Below are positions 7,366-16,326 of a DNA stretch of 53,232 bases, piece by piece. Position numbers and translations under genes: made by a program. Within the stretch, counting starts at the first letter, position 1. Each line of letters opens with the position of its first letter. The DNA is from an uncultured Bacteroidota bacterium (GTDB taxonomy: Bacteria; Bacteroidota; Bacteroidia; Chitinophagales; Chitinophagaceae). Under the pieces are notes generated by a model. It did not search any database. It worked only from the letters and a program-made list of their open reading frames with translations, and had not been told where the DNA came from. The stretch spans positions 1 to 53,232 of the forward strand of contig CAIKOJ010000105.1 of assembly GCA_903829015.1 (NCBI GenBank), given 5' to 3'.

Positions 7366-8004
7366 TTATTTTTGCTTACCGAACTCAAGGTTCAGGATAA
7401 TATTAACGTCGTCGCCTACAACTGCACCACCCGCTTCAGTCATTTTATTCCATTTCAGGTTGTATGCTTTACGGCTAACCTTTGCAGTAGCTTTGAAACC
7501 AGCTTTGGTATTTCCCCATGGATCAACAACAGTACCACCGTATAATACAGCAAACTTTACATTTTTCGTTACGTCTCTGATAGTAAGATTACCTTCCAGA
7601 GAATAAATATTGTTCTTTACTTTCTTAAATGAAGTACTTACAAAAGTCATGTTCGGGAATTTCTCTGCATTGAAGAAATCATCACTTTTCAGGTGCTTGT
7701 CACGAGTCTCATCTTCAGTTGTAATGGTATTCACATCAGCAGTATAAGATATCTTAGCATTGTTGAAGTCTGGAGATGAAGTCTCAATATTGCCGCTGAA
7801 TGTTTTAAACCTTCCCTCAACTTCCGACACCATCAGGTGAGCTACTGTAAACTTTATTGATGAGTGGCTTGGGTCACTTGACCACTTGGTTACCTGAGCC
7901 GTTTCTTTTGCTGGTGCAGGTTTCTTAGCTGCTTCTTTGGCTTCAGTCTGATTAACGCCCATTGCCAGCATCAGACCCATTAAAATAGTTGTTGTTTTTT
8001 TCAT
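7366..8004 (-). CDS. YceI-family periplasmic lipid-binding protein
   Basis: A 212-residue exported protein. The signal peptide is MKKTTTILMGLMLAMGVNQ; the start at 8004 was chosen because the longer frame adds residues before a clear signal sequence. The YceI lipocalin-like barrel follows: WSSDPSHSSIKFTVAHL, then FSGNIETSSPDF, HLKSDDFFNAEKFPNMTF and the LTIRDVTKNVKF strand. Family members bind polyisoprenoids or other lipids in the periplasm; stress and base-induced roles are known for E. coli YceI. It has its own promoter and terminator. Confidence 0.9.
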   Translation of the reverse strand: MKKTTTILMGLMLAMGVNQTEAKEAAKKPAPAKETAQVTKWSSDPSHSSIKFTVAHLMVSEVEGRFKTFSGNIETSSPDFNNAKISYTADVNTITTEDETRDKHLKSDDFFNAEKFPNMTFVSTSFKKVKNNIYSLEGNLTIRDVTKNVKFAVLYGGTVVDPWGNTKAGFKATAKVSRKAYNLKWNKMTEAGGAVVGDDVNIILNLEFGKQK

Positions 8005-8027
8005 TTTCGTTTGTTTTAATTTCACCA

Positions 8028-8057
8028 CAAATGTATGTATATACATGCATATACCAA
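8028..8057 (-). promoter_or_regulatory. Promoter of yceI (TTG-N19-TACATTTG)
   Basis: On the minus strand TTG (8057-8055) precedes TACATTTG (8035-8028) by 19 nt, a full match to the Bacteroidota promoter consensus. The start codon lies 23 nt downstream. Confidence 0.6.
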
Positions 8058-8124
8058 CATTTATTTTGCTTATGCTACCATAGCTTTCTTAATTAATCGA
8101 TTTTCAATAACCAGTGAAATAAAA

Positions 8125-8146
8125 AAAACTACCAAATGGTAGTTTT
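8125..8146 (-). terminator. Intrinsic terminator of the pst-phoU operon
   Basis: AAAACTACC and GGTAGTTTT form a perfect 9-bp stem with loop AAAT. On the minus strand it runs into eight T residues. It lies 45 nt after the phoU stop codon. Confidence 0.8.
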
Positions 8147-8190
8147 AAGAACAGGGCGTCGTCAGCGTTCGCACCCAAAAACGGTTACTA

Positions 8191-8862
8191 TTATTTTTCA
8201 GGATTTTCCTTCTGGTGTTTCAGAACTTTGGCCTCGATATAAAATATGATCTCTTCCGCTATGTTTTTAGACTGATCTCCTACTCTTTCCAATTTACGGA
8301 TGATAGACATAATATAGAGTGCTTCAGGCAGCACATTTATATCTTCCCTGATACAATCGCTTATCTTGTCAATCGCATTGTTATTAATTACATCGAGCAC
8401 TTCGTCTCTCTTAAATATGCTTCGGGCCAGAATTGTATCTTCTTTTTCGAAGGCTATGCGCGTATCAGCAAGGATCTTTATCGAATCATCATACATTTTG
8501 ATGACATCGGTTTTTGTAAGGAGTGCATTATCGTAGGGTGTTGTAGATTCAATAATATACTTGGCTATGCCCTCGGCTATGTCGCCTATACGCTCCAGAT
8601 TATTGTTTATTTTAAGAACTGCGAGCAAAAACCTAAGGTCAATTGCTACCGGGCAATAAAGAGCAAAAATGTCTTCACAATCTCTATCTAGCTTTATTTC
8701 GAATGCATTGACTCTCTTCTCCTTAAGGACTATTTCCATTGCCAGATCCTTGTCGAAGTTGAGCAAGGCAGCACGCGACTTGATCAATTGCGATTCAACC
8801 AATGTCCACATGCTAACTACTTCTAGTTTGATGCGCTGAACCTCATTTTCTAATTGTGTCAT
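8191..8862 (-). CDS. phoU: PhoU phosphate-signalling protein
   Basis: A 223-residue all-helical protein with two PhoU repeats. Each carries the metal-site type motif: NNNLERIGDIAEGIAK near residue 85 and KLERVGDQSKNIAEEI near residue 190. PhoU links the Pst transporter to the PhoR-type sensor and limits phosphate uptake. It is the last gene of the pstSCAB-phoU operon, 42 nt after pstB, and is followed by an intrinsic terminator. Confidence 0.95.
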   Translation of the reverse strand: MTQLENEVQRIKLEVVSMWTLVESQLIKSRAALLNFDKDLAMEIVLKEKRVNAFEIKLDRDCEDIFALYCPVAIDLRFLLAVLKINNNLERIGDIAEGIAKYIIESTTPYDNALLTKTDVIKMYDDSIKILADTRIAFEKEDTILARSIFKRDEVLDVINNNAIDKISDCIREDINVLPEALYIMSIIRKLERVGDQSKNIAEEIIFYIEAKVLKHQKENPEK

Positions 8863-8904
8863 TTTTGATTTCTTATTATAAAGTAAGATAAGCGGAATTG
8901 CTGA

Positions 8905-9663
8905 TTAACTAAACCGACCTGTAATATAGTTCTGTGTGCGGATATCTGTTGGATTTGTGAACATTTGTTTGGTTTCGTCATACTCCACCAGCTCGCCCAT
9001 GTAGAAAAAAGCCGTCTTATCACTCACACGGGCAGCCTGCTGCATGTTGTGTGTAACAATGATGAGTGTGTAATTTTTCTTCAGCTCATGGAATAGTTCT
9101 TCAACAGTCGATGTTGATATCGGATCGAGTGCCGATGTGGGTTCATCAAAAAGCAATACCTCAGGTTCCATAGCTACCGCACGAGCTATACAAAGACGCT
9201 GCTGCTGTCCGCCTGAAAGAAATGAGCCTTTTTTTGTCAGTGAGTCTTTCACCTCGTTCCACAATGCAACACGCGTTAGTGAATGCTCCACTATTTTATC
9301 TTTTTCGGCTTTAGGCAATTTGATGCCATTCAGTTTATAACCGGCTATTACGTTATCGTAAATGCTGAGATTAGGAAAAGGATTAGGGCGCTGAAACACC
9401 ATACCGATCTTCAACCGCACAAATATGGGATGCATATCAAATACATCTTCGTTATTGAGCAGTATTTTACCTTTTGATGTAGCACCGGGTATGAGTTCGT
9501 GCATACGGTTAATGCCCCTCAGGAAGGTAGTTTTACCACAACCTGACGGTCCCATTACCGCAATTACATTATTTCTGGGAATGTCAATGTTGACATTCTT
9601 TACAACGTGATTGTCACCGAAATAAGCATTATAATCTACCGACTTTACAATTGTACCTTCCAT
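8905..9663 (-). CDS. pstB: Phosphate ABC transporter ATP-binding protein
   Basis: A 252-residue ABC ATPase. Walker A is GPSGCGKTT (residues 38-46), the signature is LSGGQQQRLCIARA, and Walker B is VLLFDEPTSALDP. The switch histidine is in LIIVTHNMQQAARVSD. It powers high-affinity phosphate import by PstSCA at the inner membrane. Its start overlaps the end of pstA by 19 nt, which indicates translational coupling. Confidence 0.97.
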   Translation of the reverse strand: MEGTIVKSVDYNAYFGDNHVVKNVNIDIPRNNVIAVMGPSGCGKTTFLRGINRMHELIPGATSKGKILLNNEDVFDMHPIFVRLKIGMVFQRPNPFPNLSIYDNVIAGYKLNGIKLPKAEKDKIVEHSLTRVALWNEVKDSLTKKGSFLSGGQQQRLCIARAVAMEPEVLLFDEPTSALDPISTSTVEELFHELKKNYTLIIVTHNMQQAARVSDKTAFFYMGELVEYDETKQMFTNPTDIRTQNYITGRFS

Positions 9664-10490
9664 TTTCTAGTCACAAGCTTTGTAAAAATATTCAACAACA
9701 ATACCCAAATAAGCAATATGCAAGACGCACCCCATGCCAGATCATGCCAATCGTTATACGGACTGGTAGCATAGTTAAAGATCAGCAGGGGCAAACTCTG
9801 CATTGGTTTCAGAATATTTGTAGATAAGTATGGATTACCAAATGCCGTAAACAACAACGGTGCAGTTTCGCCGCTGACCCTTGCAACCGCCAGCATCACG
9901 CCCGAAAGAATACCACTGAATCCGCAAGGGATGATCACTTTCAATATCACACGGTGAAAAGGCATCCCCAGAGCAAAGGCTGCTTCACGTAGTGTATCCG
10001 GGAGTAGCTTTAGTGTTTCTTCAGTAGAACTTACAATTGTAGGTAACATCATAATAGCCAGCGCAGCACTACCCGATAGAGCAGAAAACGCACCCAACGG
10101 TTTTACCAACCAGAAATAGGCTACAATTCCAATTACAATAGAAGGAACGCCCTGAAGTATGTCGATGCATAAACGGCTCCAATAAGCAAGCTTGCTTTTT
10201 CTGTTCTCACTTAAATAAATGCCGCATAATATACCCACAGGAATTGCAAAAGCCGAAGCCGTTAATACCAGCATTATGGTGCCTATCAAGGCATTAGCAA
10301 TTCCTCCACCGGTTTCACCCACAGGCTTTGGCAGATTGGTCAGAAAATTCCAGTTGATCTTGGTAATTCCCGCCTTCAGAATGTAAAAAAGTATGAACAT
10401 CAATGGCACAACACACGCAAAAGCAAGTACCGCCACAACTACCTGAAACACTCCGCTTTTCCCTATCCTATATTTGATATGTACATCCAT
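9645..10490 (-). CDS. pstA: Phosphate ABC transporter permease PstA
   Basis: A 281-residue inner-membrane permease with about six hydrophobic segments. The coupling loop that touches PstB is visible as LREAAFALGMPFHRVILKV near residue 187. GIVAYFWLVKPLG and SGETAPLLFTAFGNP are typical of PstA. It starts 5 nt after pstC and overlaps pstB by 19 nt. Confidence 0.95.
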   Translation of the reverse strand: MDVHIKYRIGKSGVFQVVVAVLAFACVVPLMFILFYILKAGITKINWNFLTNLPKPVGETGGGIANALIGTIMLVLTASAFAIPVGILCGIYLSENRKSKLAYWSRLCIDILQGVPSIVIGIVAYFWLVKPLGAFSALSGSAALAIMMLPTIVSSTEETLKLLPDTLREAAFALGMPFHRVILKVIIPCGFSGILSGVMLAVARVSGETAPLLFTAFGNPYLSTNILKPMQSLPLLIFNYATSPYNDWHDLAWGASCILLIWVLLLNIFTKLVTRKWKVQL

Positions 10491-10495
10491 CGGGC

Positions 10496-11488
10496 TTAGT
10501 CTTGTGTAAATTGTTTAATGATCCTTCTTCCAAGCATATTGATCACCACCGTTACCAGAAACAGTACCAGTCCTAGCTCTATCAGTGCCGACAAATAGAC
10601 CGGATGATCGGCCTCAGTAAATTCGTTGGCAATGATACTAGCCATGGTATTACCGGGTGAAAAAATATTCTTAGGTATAAGGCTGGTATTTCCTATAACC
10701 ATTGTTACCGCCATTGTTTCGCCAAGAGCTCTGCCCAATGACAAAAGTATACCGGCAAACAAACCCGATTTGGTGTAGGGTAGTATCACACTTCTGATCA
10801 CTTCCCATCTGGTAGCACCAAGTGAATATGCCGCTTCCTTAAGGTTAGATGGCACCATTTGTATCATTGATCTGGCAAGCGATGCCGCATAGGGAATGAT
10901 CATGATCGCCAGTATAAGCGACGAAGTAAAAATACCGAGACCTACGGGCGTAACACCAATTGCCGTTTCAAAACTCCTGACTATTGGTACCAGCACCGCC
11001 AGACCCCAAAAGCCATAAATTACCGACGGAACAGCGGCGATCAGCTCAACCGTGTTTTTCAAAAAGTTGGAAGCTAGACCGTTTGGAAAATACTCACCCA
11101 GGAAAATACCAACCGCAAAAGAAAAAGGAATAGATATGATCAATGCCAGGAATGACGTGAGCAAAGTACCCAAAATAAAAGGATAGGCACCAAAAATATC
11201 CTGCACCGGATCCCATACTTTACCCCATAGATAGCCAAGACCCGATGCCTTGATAGACAGGGTTGATTGCCATGCCAGGGTAACCATTATACCTAAAACA
11301 AGTACAATGGTACTCAGAGCAACGATCACCAATGTTTTCTTAAAAACATTTTCAGTACGTATCTGACGGTGCGAACGTTTAATGCGTTTTATCCCTTTCA
11401 CCGCATCTCGAAGTTTTGCAGAACTAATTACCCGCCCCAACATACTGTCGGGACGGGTAATTAAATCGTTATTAAGTGATGTATCCAT
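10496..11488 (-). CDS. pstC: Phosphate ABC transporter permease PstC
   Basis: A 330-residue permease, partner of PstA. A cytoplasmic N-terminal tail of about 50 residues, rich in K/R, precedes the first membrane helix (LVIVALSTIVLVLGIM). The coupling loop is LKEAAYSLGATRWEVIRSV, and GRALGETMAVTMVIGN is the conserved PstC signature. It follows pstS by 47 nt. Confidence 0.95.
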   Translation of the reverse strand: MDTSLNNDLITRPDSMLGRVISSAKLRDAVKGIKRIKRSHRQIRTENVFKKTLVIVALSTIVLVLGIMVTLAWQSTLSIKASGLGYLWGKVWDPVQDIFGAYPFILGTLLTSFLALIISIPFSFAVGIFLGEYFPNGLASNFLKNTVELIAAVPSVIYGFWGLAVLVPIVRSFETAIGVTPVGLGIFTSSLILAIMIIPYAASLARSMIQMVPSNLKEAAYSLGATRWEVIRSVILPYTKSGLFAGILLSLGRALGETMAVTMVIGNTSLIPKNIFSPGNTMASIIANEFTEADHPVYLSALIELGLVLFLVTVVINMLGRRIIKQFTQD

Positions 11489-11535
11489 ATTAGCAAATAG
11501 TTAAGAAACCGTAAAGGACCTTAACAACCCTGTGG

Positions 11536-12639
11536 TTATTGCAATACAGGTTTGCCGTCATATGTAACTGACTTCAGCTGTGCATCGCCAACTGCAACTG
11601 CAGCAGGAGAAAGTGGAGCATAGTTCAGTGCGGCACTGTACTGCTGACCATCGTGGATCATCCACTGAATCAGTTTCAACATTTTAGATACTTTATCAGC
11701 AGAGCGGTTGTCATATTTCTGCTCTTTATAAACCAGTATCCACGACAGACCAGATATTGGATAGCCATCAGGTGCATCAGTGTTGGTAAGTGATACTTTA
11801 GCATCAGCAGGGATAGTGATGTTTGCTGCAGCTGTTACACTTGCGATACTTGGGGTAATGAAATTACCAGCCTTGTTCTGCAATTTAGCGTAAGCCATGT
11901 TGCTCTGTATAGCATAAGCCAACTCAACATAACCAATTCCACCCGGAGTTTGTTTGATAGATCCTGCAACACCTTCGTTACCTTTTCCACCAAGACCAAC
12001 AGGCCAGTTAACAGAAGAGCCTTTGCCAACTTTGCTTTCCCAATCCTTGCTTACTTTAGTAAGGTAGGTAGTGAAGATGTTGGTAGTTCCGCTGCCATCC
12101 GAACGGTGAGCTACCTGAATGTCAGTTGCAGGCAATTTAACACCAGGGTTAATTGTAGCGATAGCTTTGTCATTCCACTTTTTGATGTCGCCCAGGAAGA
12201 TCTTGGCAACTACATCTGGAGTGAGTTTCAAAGTATCCTTCAGGTCAGGCAGGTTGTAGCTGATCACAACTGCGCCGGCTGTAGCCGGGATATGAATCAC
12301 TGGTGCAGATAAAGCTGAATCCTGCTTGCCGTTCATTGGGGCATCAGATGCACCAAAGTCTACAGTTTTAGCAGTTAACTGCTGAATACCACCGCCAGAT
12401 CCGATTGACTGATAGTTAACTTTCAAGCCAGTTGTCTTGTTATACTCTGAAAACATTTTTGAATATAACGGATTAGGAAAAGTAGCACCGGCACCTAAAA
12501 TAGTATTGTCTTCGCCGCCTTTGTTTGCTGAGCTGTCTGCACCAGAGCCATTACCTGCGTCGCCGCAGCTACTCATCGTCATACCGGCTGTTATTGCTAA
12601 CGCTACTACCGCCAGTGCTAATCCTTTCATTGATTTCAT
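11536..12639 (-). CDS. pstS: Phosphate-binding lipoprotein PstS
   Basis: A 367-residue periplasmic binding protein anchored as a lipoprotein; the lipobox is MSSC with the acylated Cys at about residue 25. Phosphate-contacting loops are visible: GAGATFPNPLY, QSIGSGGGIQQL, DFGASDAPM and AHRSDGSGTTNIFT. It delivers phosphate to PstCAB and is the first gene of the operon. The upstream gap holds a possible 41-codon ORF. I found no clear TAnnTTTG box directly before it. Confidence 0.96.
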   Translation of the reverse strand: MKSMKGLALAVVALAITAGMTMSSCGDAGNGSGADSSANKGGEDNTILGAGATFPNPLYSKMFSEYNKTTGLKVNYQSIGSGGGIQQLTAKTVDFGASDAPMNGKQDSALSAPVIHIPATAGAVVISYNLPDLKDTLKLTPDVVAKIFLGDIKKWNDKAIATINPGVKLPATDIQVAHRSDGSGTTNIFTTYLTKVSKDWESKVGKGSSVNWPVGLGGKGNEGVAGSIKQTPGGIGYVELAYAIQSNMAYAKLQNKAGNFITPSIASVTAAANITIPADAKVSLTNTDAPDGYPISGLSWILVYKEQKYDNRSADKVSKMLKLIQWMIHDGQQYSAALNYAPLSPAAVAVGDAQLKSVTYDGKPVLQ

Positions 12640-12713
12640 ATTGTTTTGTTTTTATGTTTTGTTATTTGAAAACTACTTTTTGCTTTAGACGTAATACAGC
12701 GTTAAACGATATG

Positions 12714-12839
12714 TTACATCTGTACCCATAATTGGTGAAACGTTTTGAGTTCCTTGATTTTTTTGGTGTTGGCATCACTCACAATGTCTTTCAGCTTTCC
12801 GCTTGGCTTGAATCCGATCATAGTATCGTTTTGTGCCAT
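12714..12839 (-). CDS. Possible small protein upstream of pstS (41 aa)
   Basis: An ATG-started frame (MAQNDTMIGFKPSGKLKDIV...) of 41 codons with varied, ordinary codon use, ending 74 nt before pstS on the same strand. It has no signal peptide or membrane helix and I do not recognise a family. It could be a leader-encoded small protein co-transcribed with the phosphate operon, or a chance frame. A GC-rich CCCGTACGGG palindrome precedes it. Confidence 0.3.
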   Translation of the reverse strand: MAQNDTMIGFKPSGKLKDIVSDANTKKIKELKTFHQLWVQM

Positions 12840-13158
12840 AACTGACCCACCCCCGTACGGGAGTAAAGAGCAGAACAAGCCGCTCTCGATTAACAAATTT
12901 TTCAGTTGTGTATCCTGTCGCTTAATAATGTGCAAAGAAACCACGACAAGATTACCCGTATGTTACGCCAATATTAATTTAATGTTAAGTCGGAAAAACG
13001 ATATTATCTTTTTGTTAGATAATTGTTAAGCGATAAAGGTGGTTTTTGGTGTTGCGAATTATAAATAAAACAAATGTTCGAACCTAGTTGTTAATACATT
13101 TGCCCTATTGTGGTAGAGCGTTCTAGTTTTGCTAACTTCACTCTAATTAGAAACAAAT
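12840..13158. other. Divergent intergenic region between pst operon and helicase
   Basis: This 319-nt stretch holds the palindrome CCCGTACGGG (near 12853-12862) and a TACATTTG -7 box at 13095-13102 for the helicase gene. No RNA gene or further open frame is evident. Confidence 0.4.
13095..13102 (+). promoter_or_regulatory. -7 box (TACATTTG) of the helicase-nuclease gene
   Basis: TACATTTG matches TAnnTTTG, 56 nt upstream of the start codon at 13159. No -33 TTG is at the expected distance. Confidence 0.4.
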
Positions 13159-16100
13159 ATGTCCGTTAATCAAGATCTGTATACCGAACGCTACGAAAAG
13201 CTGAATGACCGCCAAAAGGAGGCAGTAAACCATATTTATGGGCCGGTTATGGTAATAGCAGGCCCCGGTACAGGCAAAACGGAAGTCTTATCTATGCGGA
13301 TTGCCAGCCTGCTGCAAAGTGATGCACAGGTGCAGCCGCACGAAATTCTTTGCCTTACCTATACCGATGAAGCAACCAATTCTATGCGCAAACGGCTCCT
13401 CCAGATCATGGGGCCGGCAGCACATAAAGTAAACATTCATACGTTCCATTCATTTTGTAACAACGTAATACAAGCCAACAGCGGCTATTTTAGTCAGCGT
13501 ACCCTGCAGTCTGTGAGCGATCTGGAAAAGACCGAACTGTTGTACAAAATGATCGAAGACCTGCCTAAAGGACACCCGCTCAGAAAACTCAGTGGCAATA
13601 TCTATTTCGACTCAAGCAAGTTGAACCGGTTGTTTGACATGATGAAGCGCGAGCACCTTACGCCTCAGTCTATTTCTGATGCAATTGATGTTTATATCAA
13701 AGGCCTGCCTGAAAGAGAGGAATACGTATACAAGGTTAATGGTAAAGGTTACAAGAAAGGAGATTTGAAGCAGAAGCTTATAGATGAGGAGATAAGGAAA
13801 ATGGAAGACACCCGCGCTGCCGCATTACTGTTTGACGACTACGAAAAACGAATGAAGGAAGCAGGCAGGTACGACTTCAATGATATGATCATTTGGGTGC
13901 TGGATGCATTTGGTAGCAACCCGGCATTGCTTCAAAGTTACCAGGAGCGTTTCCAGTTCATATTGGTCGATGAGTTTCAGGATACCAATGGTGCTCAGAA
14001 TGAACTGATCAATTACCTCACTTCTTACTGGGAAGATCCAAACATATTTGTAGTGGGCGATGATGATCAGGGAGTGTACGAGTTTCAGGGGGCGCGCATC
14101 AGAAACATTGTTGACTTCTATGAACGTTATCAGGAGTCTATAAAGGTTATTGTGCTCCCACATAATTACCGCTCATCGCAGGCCATACTCGATAAGGCTA
14201 TGGGTACCATAGGGAATAACCAACAGCGGCTGATCAACCAACTTCACGAACTGCAATTAGATAAAAATATTATCGCTGCTTCCGAAAGGTTCACAGATGG
14301 TAAAGAAACAATAGTACCCGTTATAAAATCTTACCAGAATATACTGCAGGAAGAAGCAGACCTAATACTGCAGATAGAACAGCTGCAGAAAAAAGGTATA
14401 GCGCTCAGTGAAGTAGCGATTCTTTACGCTCAGCACAAGCAGGCAGATAACATCATAGCACTGATGGAACGTAAGGGCATTCCCTACACCATCAAAAAAC
14501 CGGTGAACATACTGCAGGAACACCTGATAGAGCAAATACTAAATATACTCAGGTATCTGGATGATGAACGGAAAAAGCCTTTTGATGGAGAAGCGAAATT
14601 GTTTGAGGCAATGCACACTCCATACTATGGTATAGAACCTACTGATATTGCACAACTGGCACTGTATATACAAAGCAACCGGAAGGAAAAAAGCCCGCTC
14701 CGGTGGAGGCTTATGCTTTCTAACCCTTTGTTGCTTGAATCGCTCGGGCTGAGATCTGCAAAAGCAATGAGTAGGCTCGGCAACAATCTGGACCACTGGG
14801 AAAAACACCAGCACACTTTACCGCTACCACTACTTATAGAAAAGATAGTACACGAAAGCGGGATCGTGGCACACCTTGCAAAAACCACCGATCATGTGTG
14901 GCAGATACAGGTGCTGTACACATTCTTCGAATTTGTGAAAGATACCTACTCGAGAAATTCCAAAATAAAGCCATCAGAATTCCTGCAAATGGTGGATAAG
15001 ATGGTGGACGAAAATATTTCTGTGCCGCTGAACCGGGTAATAAAGAATGACACCGGGGTCAACTTTTTCACGGCGCACAGTTCTAAAGGCAATGAGTTTG
15101 AGTATGTGTTCCTGATAGGTTGCACCAAAAATTTCTGGGAAGAAAAAAGAGGATCGGGCAACGAATACCGCCTGCCCGATACCATTACCGCAACCAGCGA
15201 AGACCGCGGCAGCTCGTATAAAACTGAAGTAGCCCGTCGGTTGTTTTATGTGGCACTGACGCGCGCGAAAAAACACCTGCACATATCCTATGCCGATAAC
15301 GACAACCTGGGCAAAGGGCTAACAGCATCTTTGTTTGTAGATGAGATCAGCACACCTGAAGAAAGACAGAAGCAAACAGTGCCATCGGCCGAACTGGAGA
15401 ACTACATGAAATGGGCCATGCAGCCTGTGCCTGAGATACGTATAAAAATGGCCAATGCCGAATGGATAGATCAATTGCTGAAGCAGTTTATCATGAGTTA
15501 TACCTCCCTCTCGAAATACCTGCACTGTCCGATCACTTTTTACTACGAGACCATACTCAAAGTACCATTCCAGAAAAACGATGCACTGGCATTTGGTAGC
15601 GCGGTACACTATGCCCTCGAAAAACTGTTCATTGATATGAAACAGAACAACGGCGAGTTCCACGACAAGGAGCATTTGCTGGGTGCATTCAATGCAGCCT
15701 TGTATTCAGAGGCATCCTGTTTTACCCAGGTACAGTTCGACAGAAGGCTGGAACAAGGCCATACTATACTAACAGAATACTACGACCATTATGTAAACGG
15801 GTTTCATAAAGACGTAGAAATAGAATTTAAAGTGCCAAGGTATATGCTCGACGGCGTACCGGTAACCGGCAAAATTGATAAGATCGAAATAAAAGGAGAC
15901 AGCTGCACAGTGGTTGATTATAAAACAGGTGACCCCGACAAGTCAGCGGCACCTCTTACTGCGGCACCTAACGAAAAAGAACCTTTGGGTGGCGACTATT
16001 GGCGGCAAATGGTTTTCTACAAGCTGCTACTTGAAAACTATGAGGAACGAAAATACCAGGTGAAACTCGGTATGTTTGATTTTATACAAAAGGGCAAGAC

Positions 16101-16308
16101 CGGCGAGTACAAACAGGTGGTAGTGCCCGTGTTTCAGCAGGACGAAGAAATTGTACGGAAACAGATCAAGGATGCATACGGTGATATCATGAACCACAAA
16201 TTCAACAAAGGCTGCGGCAAAGAAAAATGCCACTGGTGCAACTTCGCGAAACGGTATGAATTGATAAGACCAGAAAAAGATGAGGTGGTAGAGATTGATG
16301 ATCTGTAA
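13159..16308 (+). CDS. UvrD-like helicase fused to a PD-(D/E)XK nuclease
   Basis: A 1049-residue DNA repair enzyme. The N-terminal superfamily 1A helicase shows Walker A AGPGTGKTE (residues 34-42), the DEFQDTN Walker B near 270, VVGDDDQGVYEFQGA near 300, LPHNYRSS, and motif VI RRLFYVALTRAKKHL near 693. From about residue 780 comes a RecB-family nuclease domain with VVDYKTG near 919. Four cysteines flank it (Cys790, then Cys1019, Cys1024 and Cys1027), the layout of the Fe-S staple in AddB. It should unwind and cut DNA ends. No AddA/AddB or RecBCD partner is adjacent, so it seems to combine both activities in one chain. Confidence 0.88.
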   Translation: MSVNQDLYTERYEKLNDRQKEAVNHIYGPVMVIAGPGTGKTEVLSMRIASLLQSDAQVQPHEILCLTYTDEATNSMRKRLLQIMGPAAHKVNIHTFHSFCNNVIQANSGYFSQRTLQSVSDLEKTELLYKMIEDLPKGHPLRKLSGNIYFDSSKLNRLFDMMKREHLTPQSISDAIDVYIKGLPEREEYVYKVNGKGYKKGDLKQKLIDEEIRKMEDTRAAALLFDDYEKRMKEAGRYDFNDMIIWVLDAFGSNPALLQSYQERFQFILVDEFQDTNGAQNELINYLTSYWEDPNIFVVGDDDQGVYEFQGARIRNIVDFYERYQESIKVIVLPHNYRSSQAILDKAMGTIGNNQQRLINQLHELQLDKNIIAASERFTDGKETIVPVIKSYQNILQEEADLILQIEQLQKKGIALSEVAILYAQHKQADNIIALMERKGIPYTIKKPVNILQEHLIEQILNILRYLDDERKKPFDGEAKLFEAMHTPYYGIEPTDIAQLALYIQSNRKEKSPLRWRLMLSNPLLLESLGLRSAKAMSRLGNNLDHWEKHQHTLPLPLLIEKIVHESGIVAHLAKTTDHVWQIQVLYTFFEFVKDTYSRNSKIKPSEFLQMVDKMVDENISVPLNRVIKNDTGVNFFTAHSSKGNEFEYVFLIGCTKNFWEEKRGSGNEYRLPDTITATSEDRGSSYKTEVARRLFYVALTRAKKHLHISYADNDNLGKGLTASLFVDEISTPEERQKQTVPSAELENYMKWAMQPVPEIRIKMANAEWIDQLLKQFIMSYTSLSKYLHCPITFYYETILKVPFQKNDALAFGSAVHYALEKLFIDMKQNNGEFHDKEHLLGAFNAALYSEASCFTQVQFDRRLEQGHTILTEYYDHYVNGFHKDVEIEFKVPRYMLDGVPVTGKIDKIEIKGDSCTVVDYKTGDPDKSAAPLTAAPNEKEPLGGDYWRQMVFYKLLLENYEERKYQVKLGMFDFIQKGKTGEYKQVVVPVFQQDEEIVRKQIKDAYGDIMNHKFNKGCGKEKCHWCNFAKRYELIRPEKDEVVEIDDL

Positions 16309-16326
16309 ATCAATCGACCACTACTA

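Noticed and set aside
9645-9663. Frameshift between pstA and pstB
   Set aside because: Both proteins are full length; the 19-nt overlap is normal coupling.
13069-13080. AACAAATGTTCG, 11 of 12 bases like the sulfur-locus motif, upstream of the helicase
   Set aside because: It is 14 nt, not 22 nt, from the -7 box and overlaps a different palindrome (GTTCGAAC); a chance match is likely.
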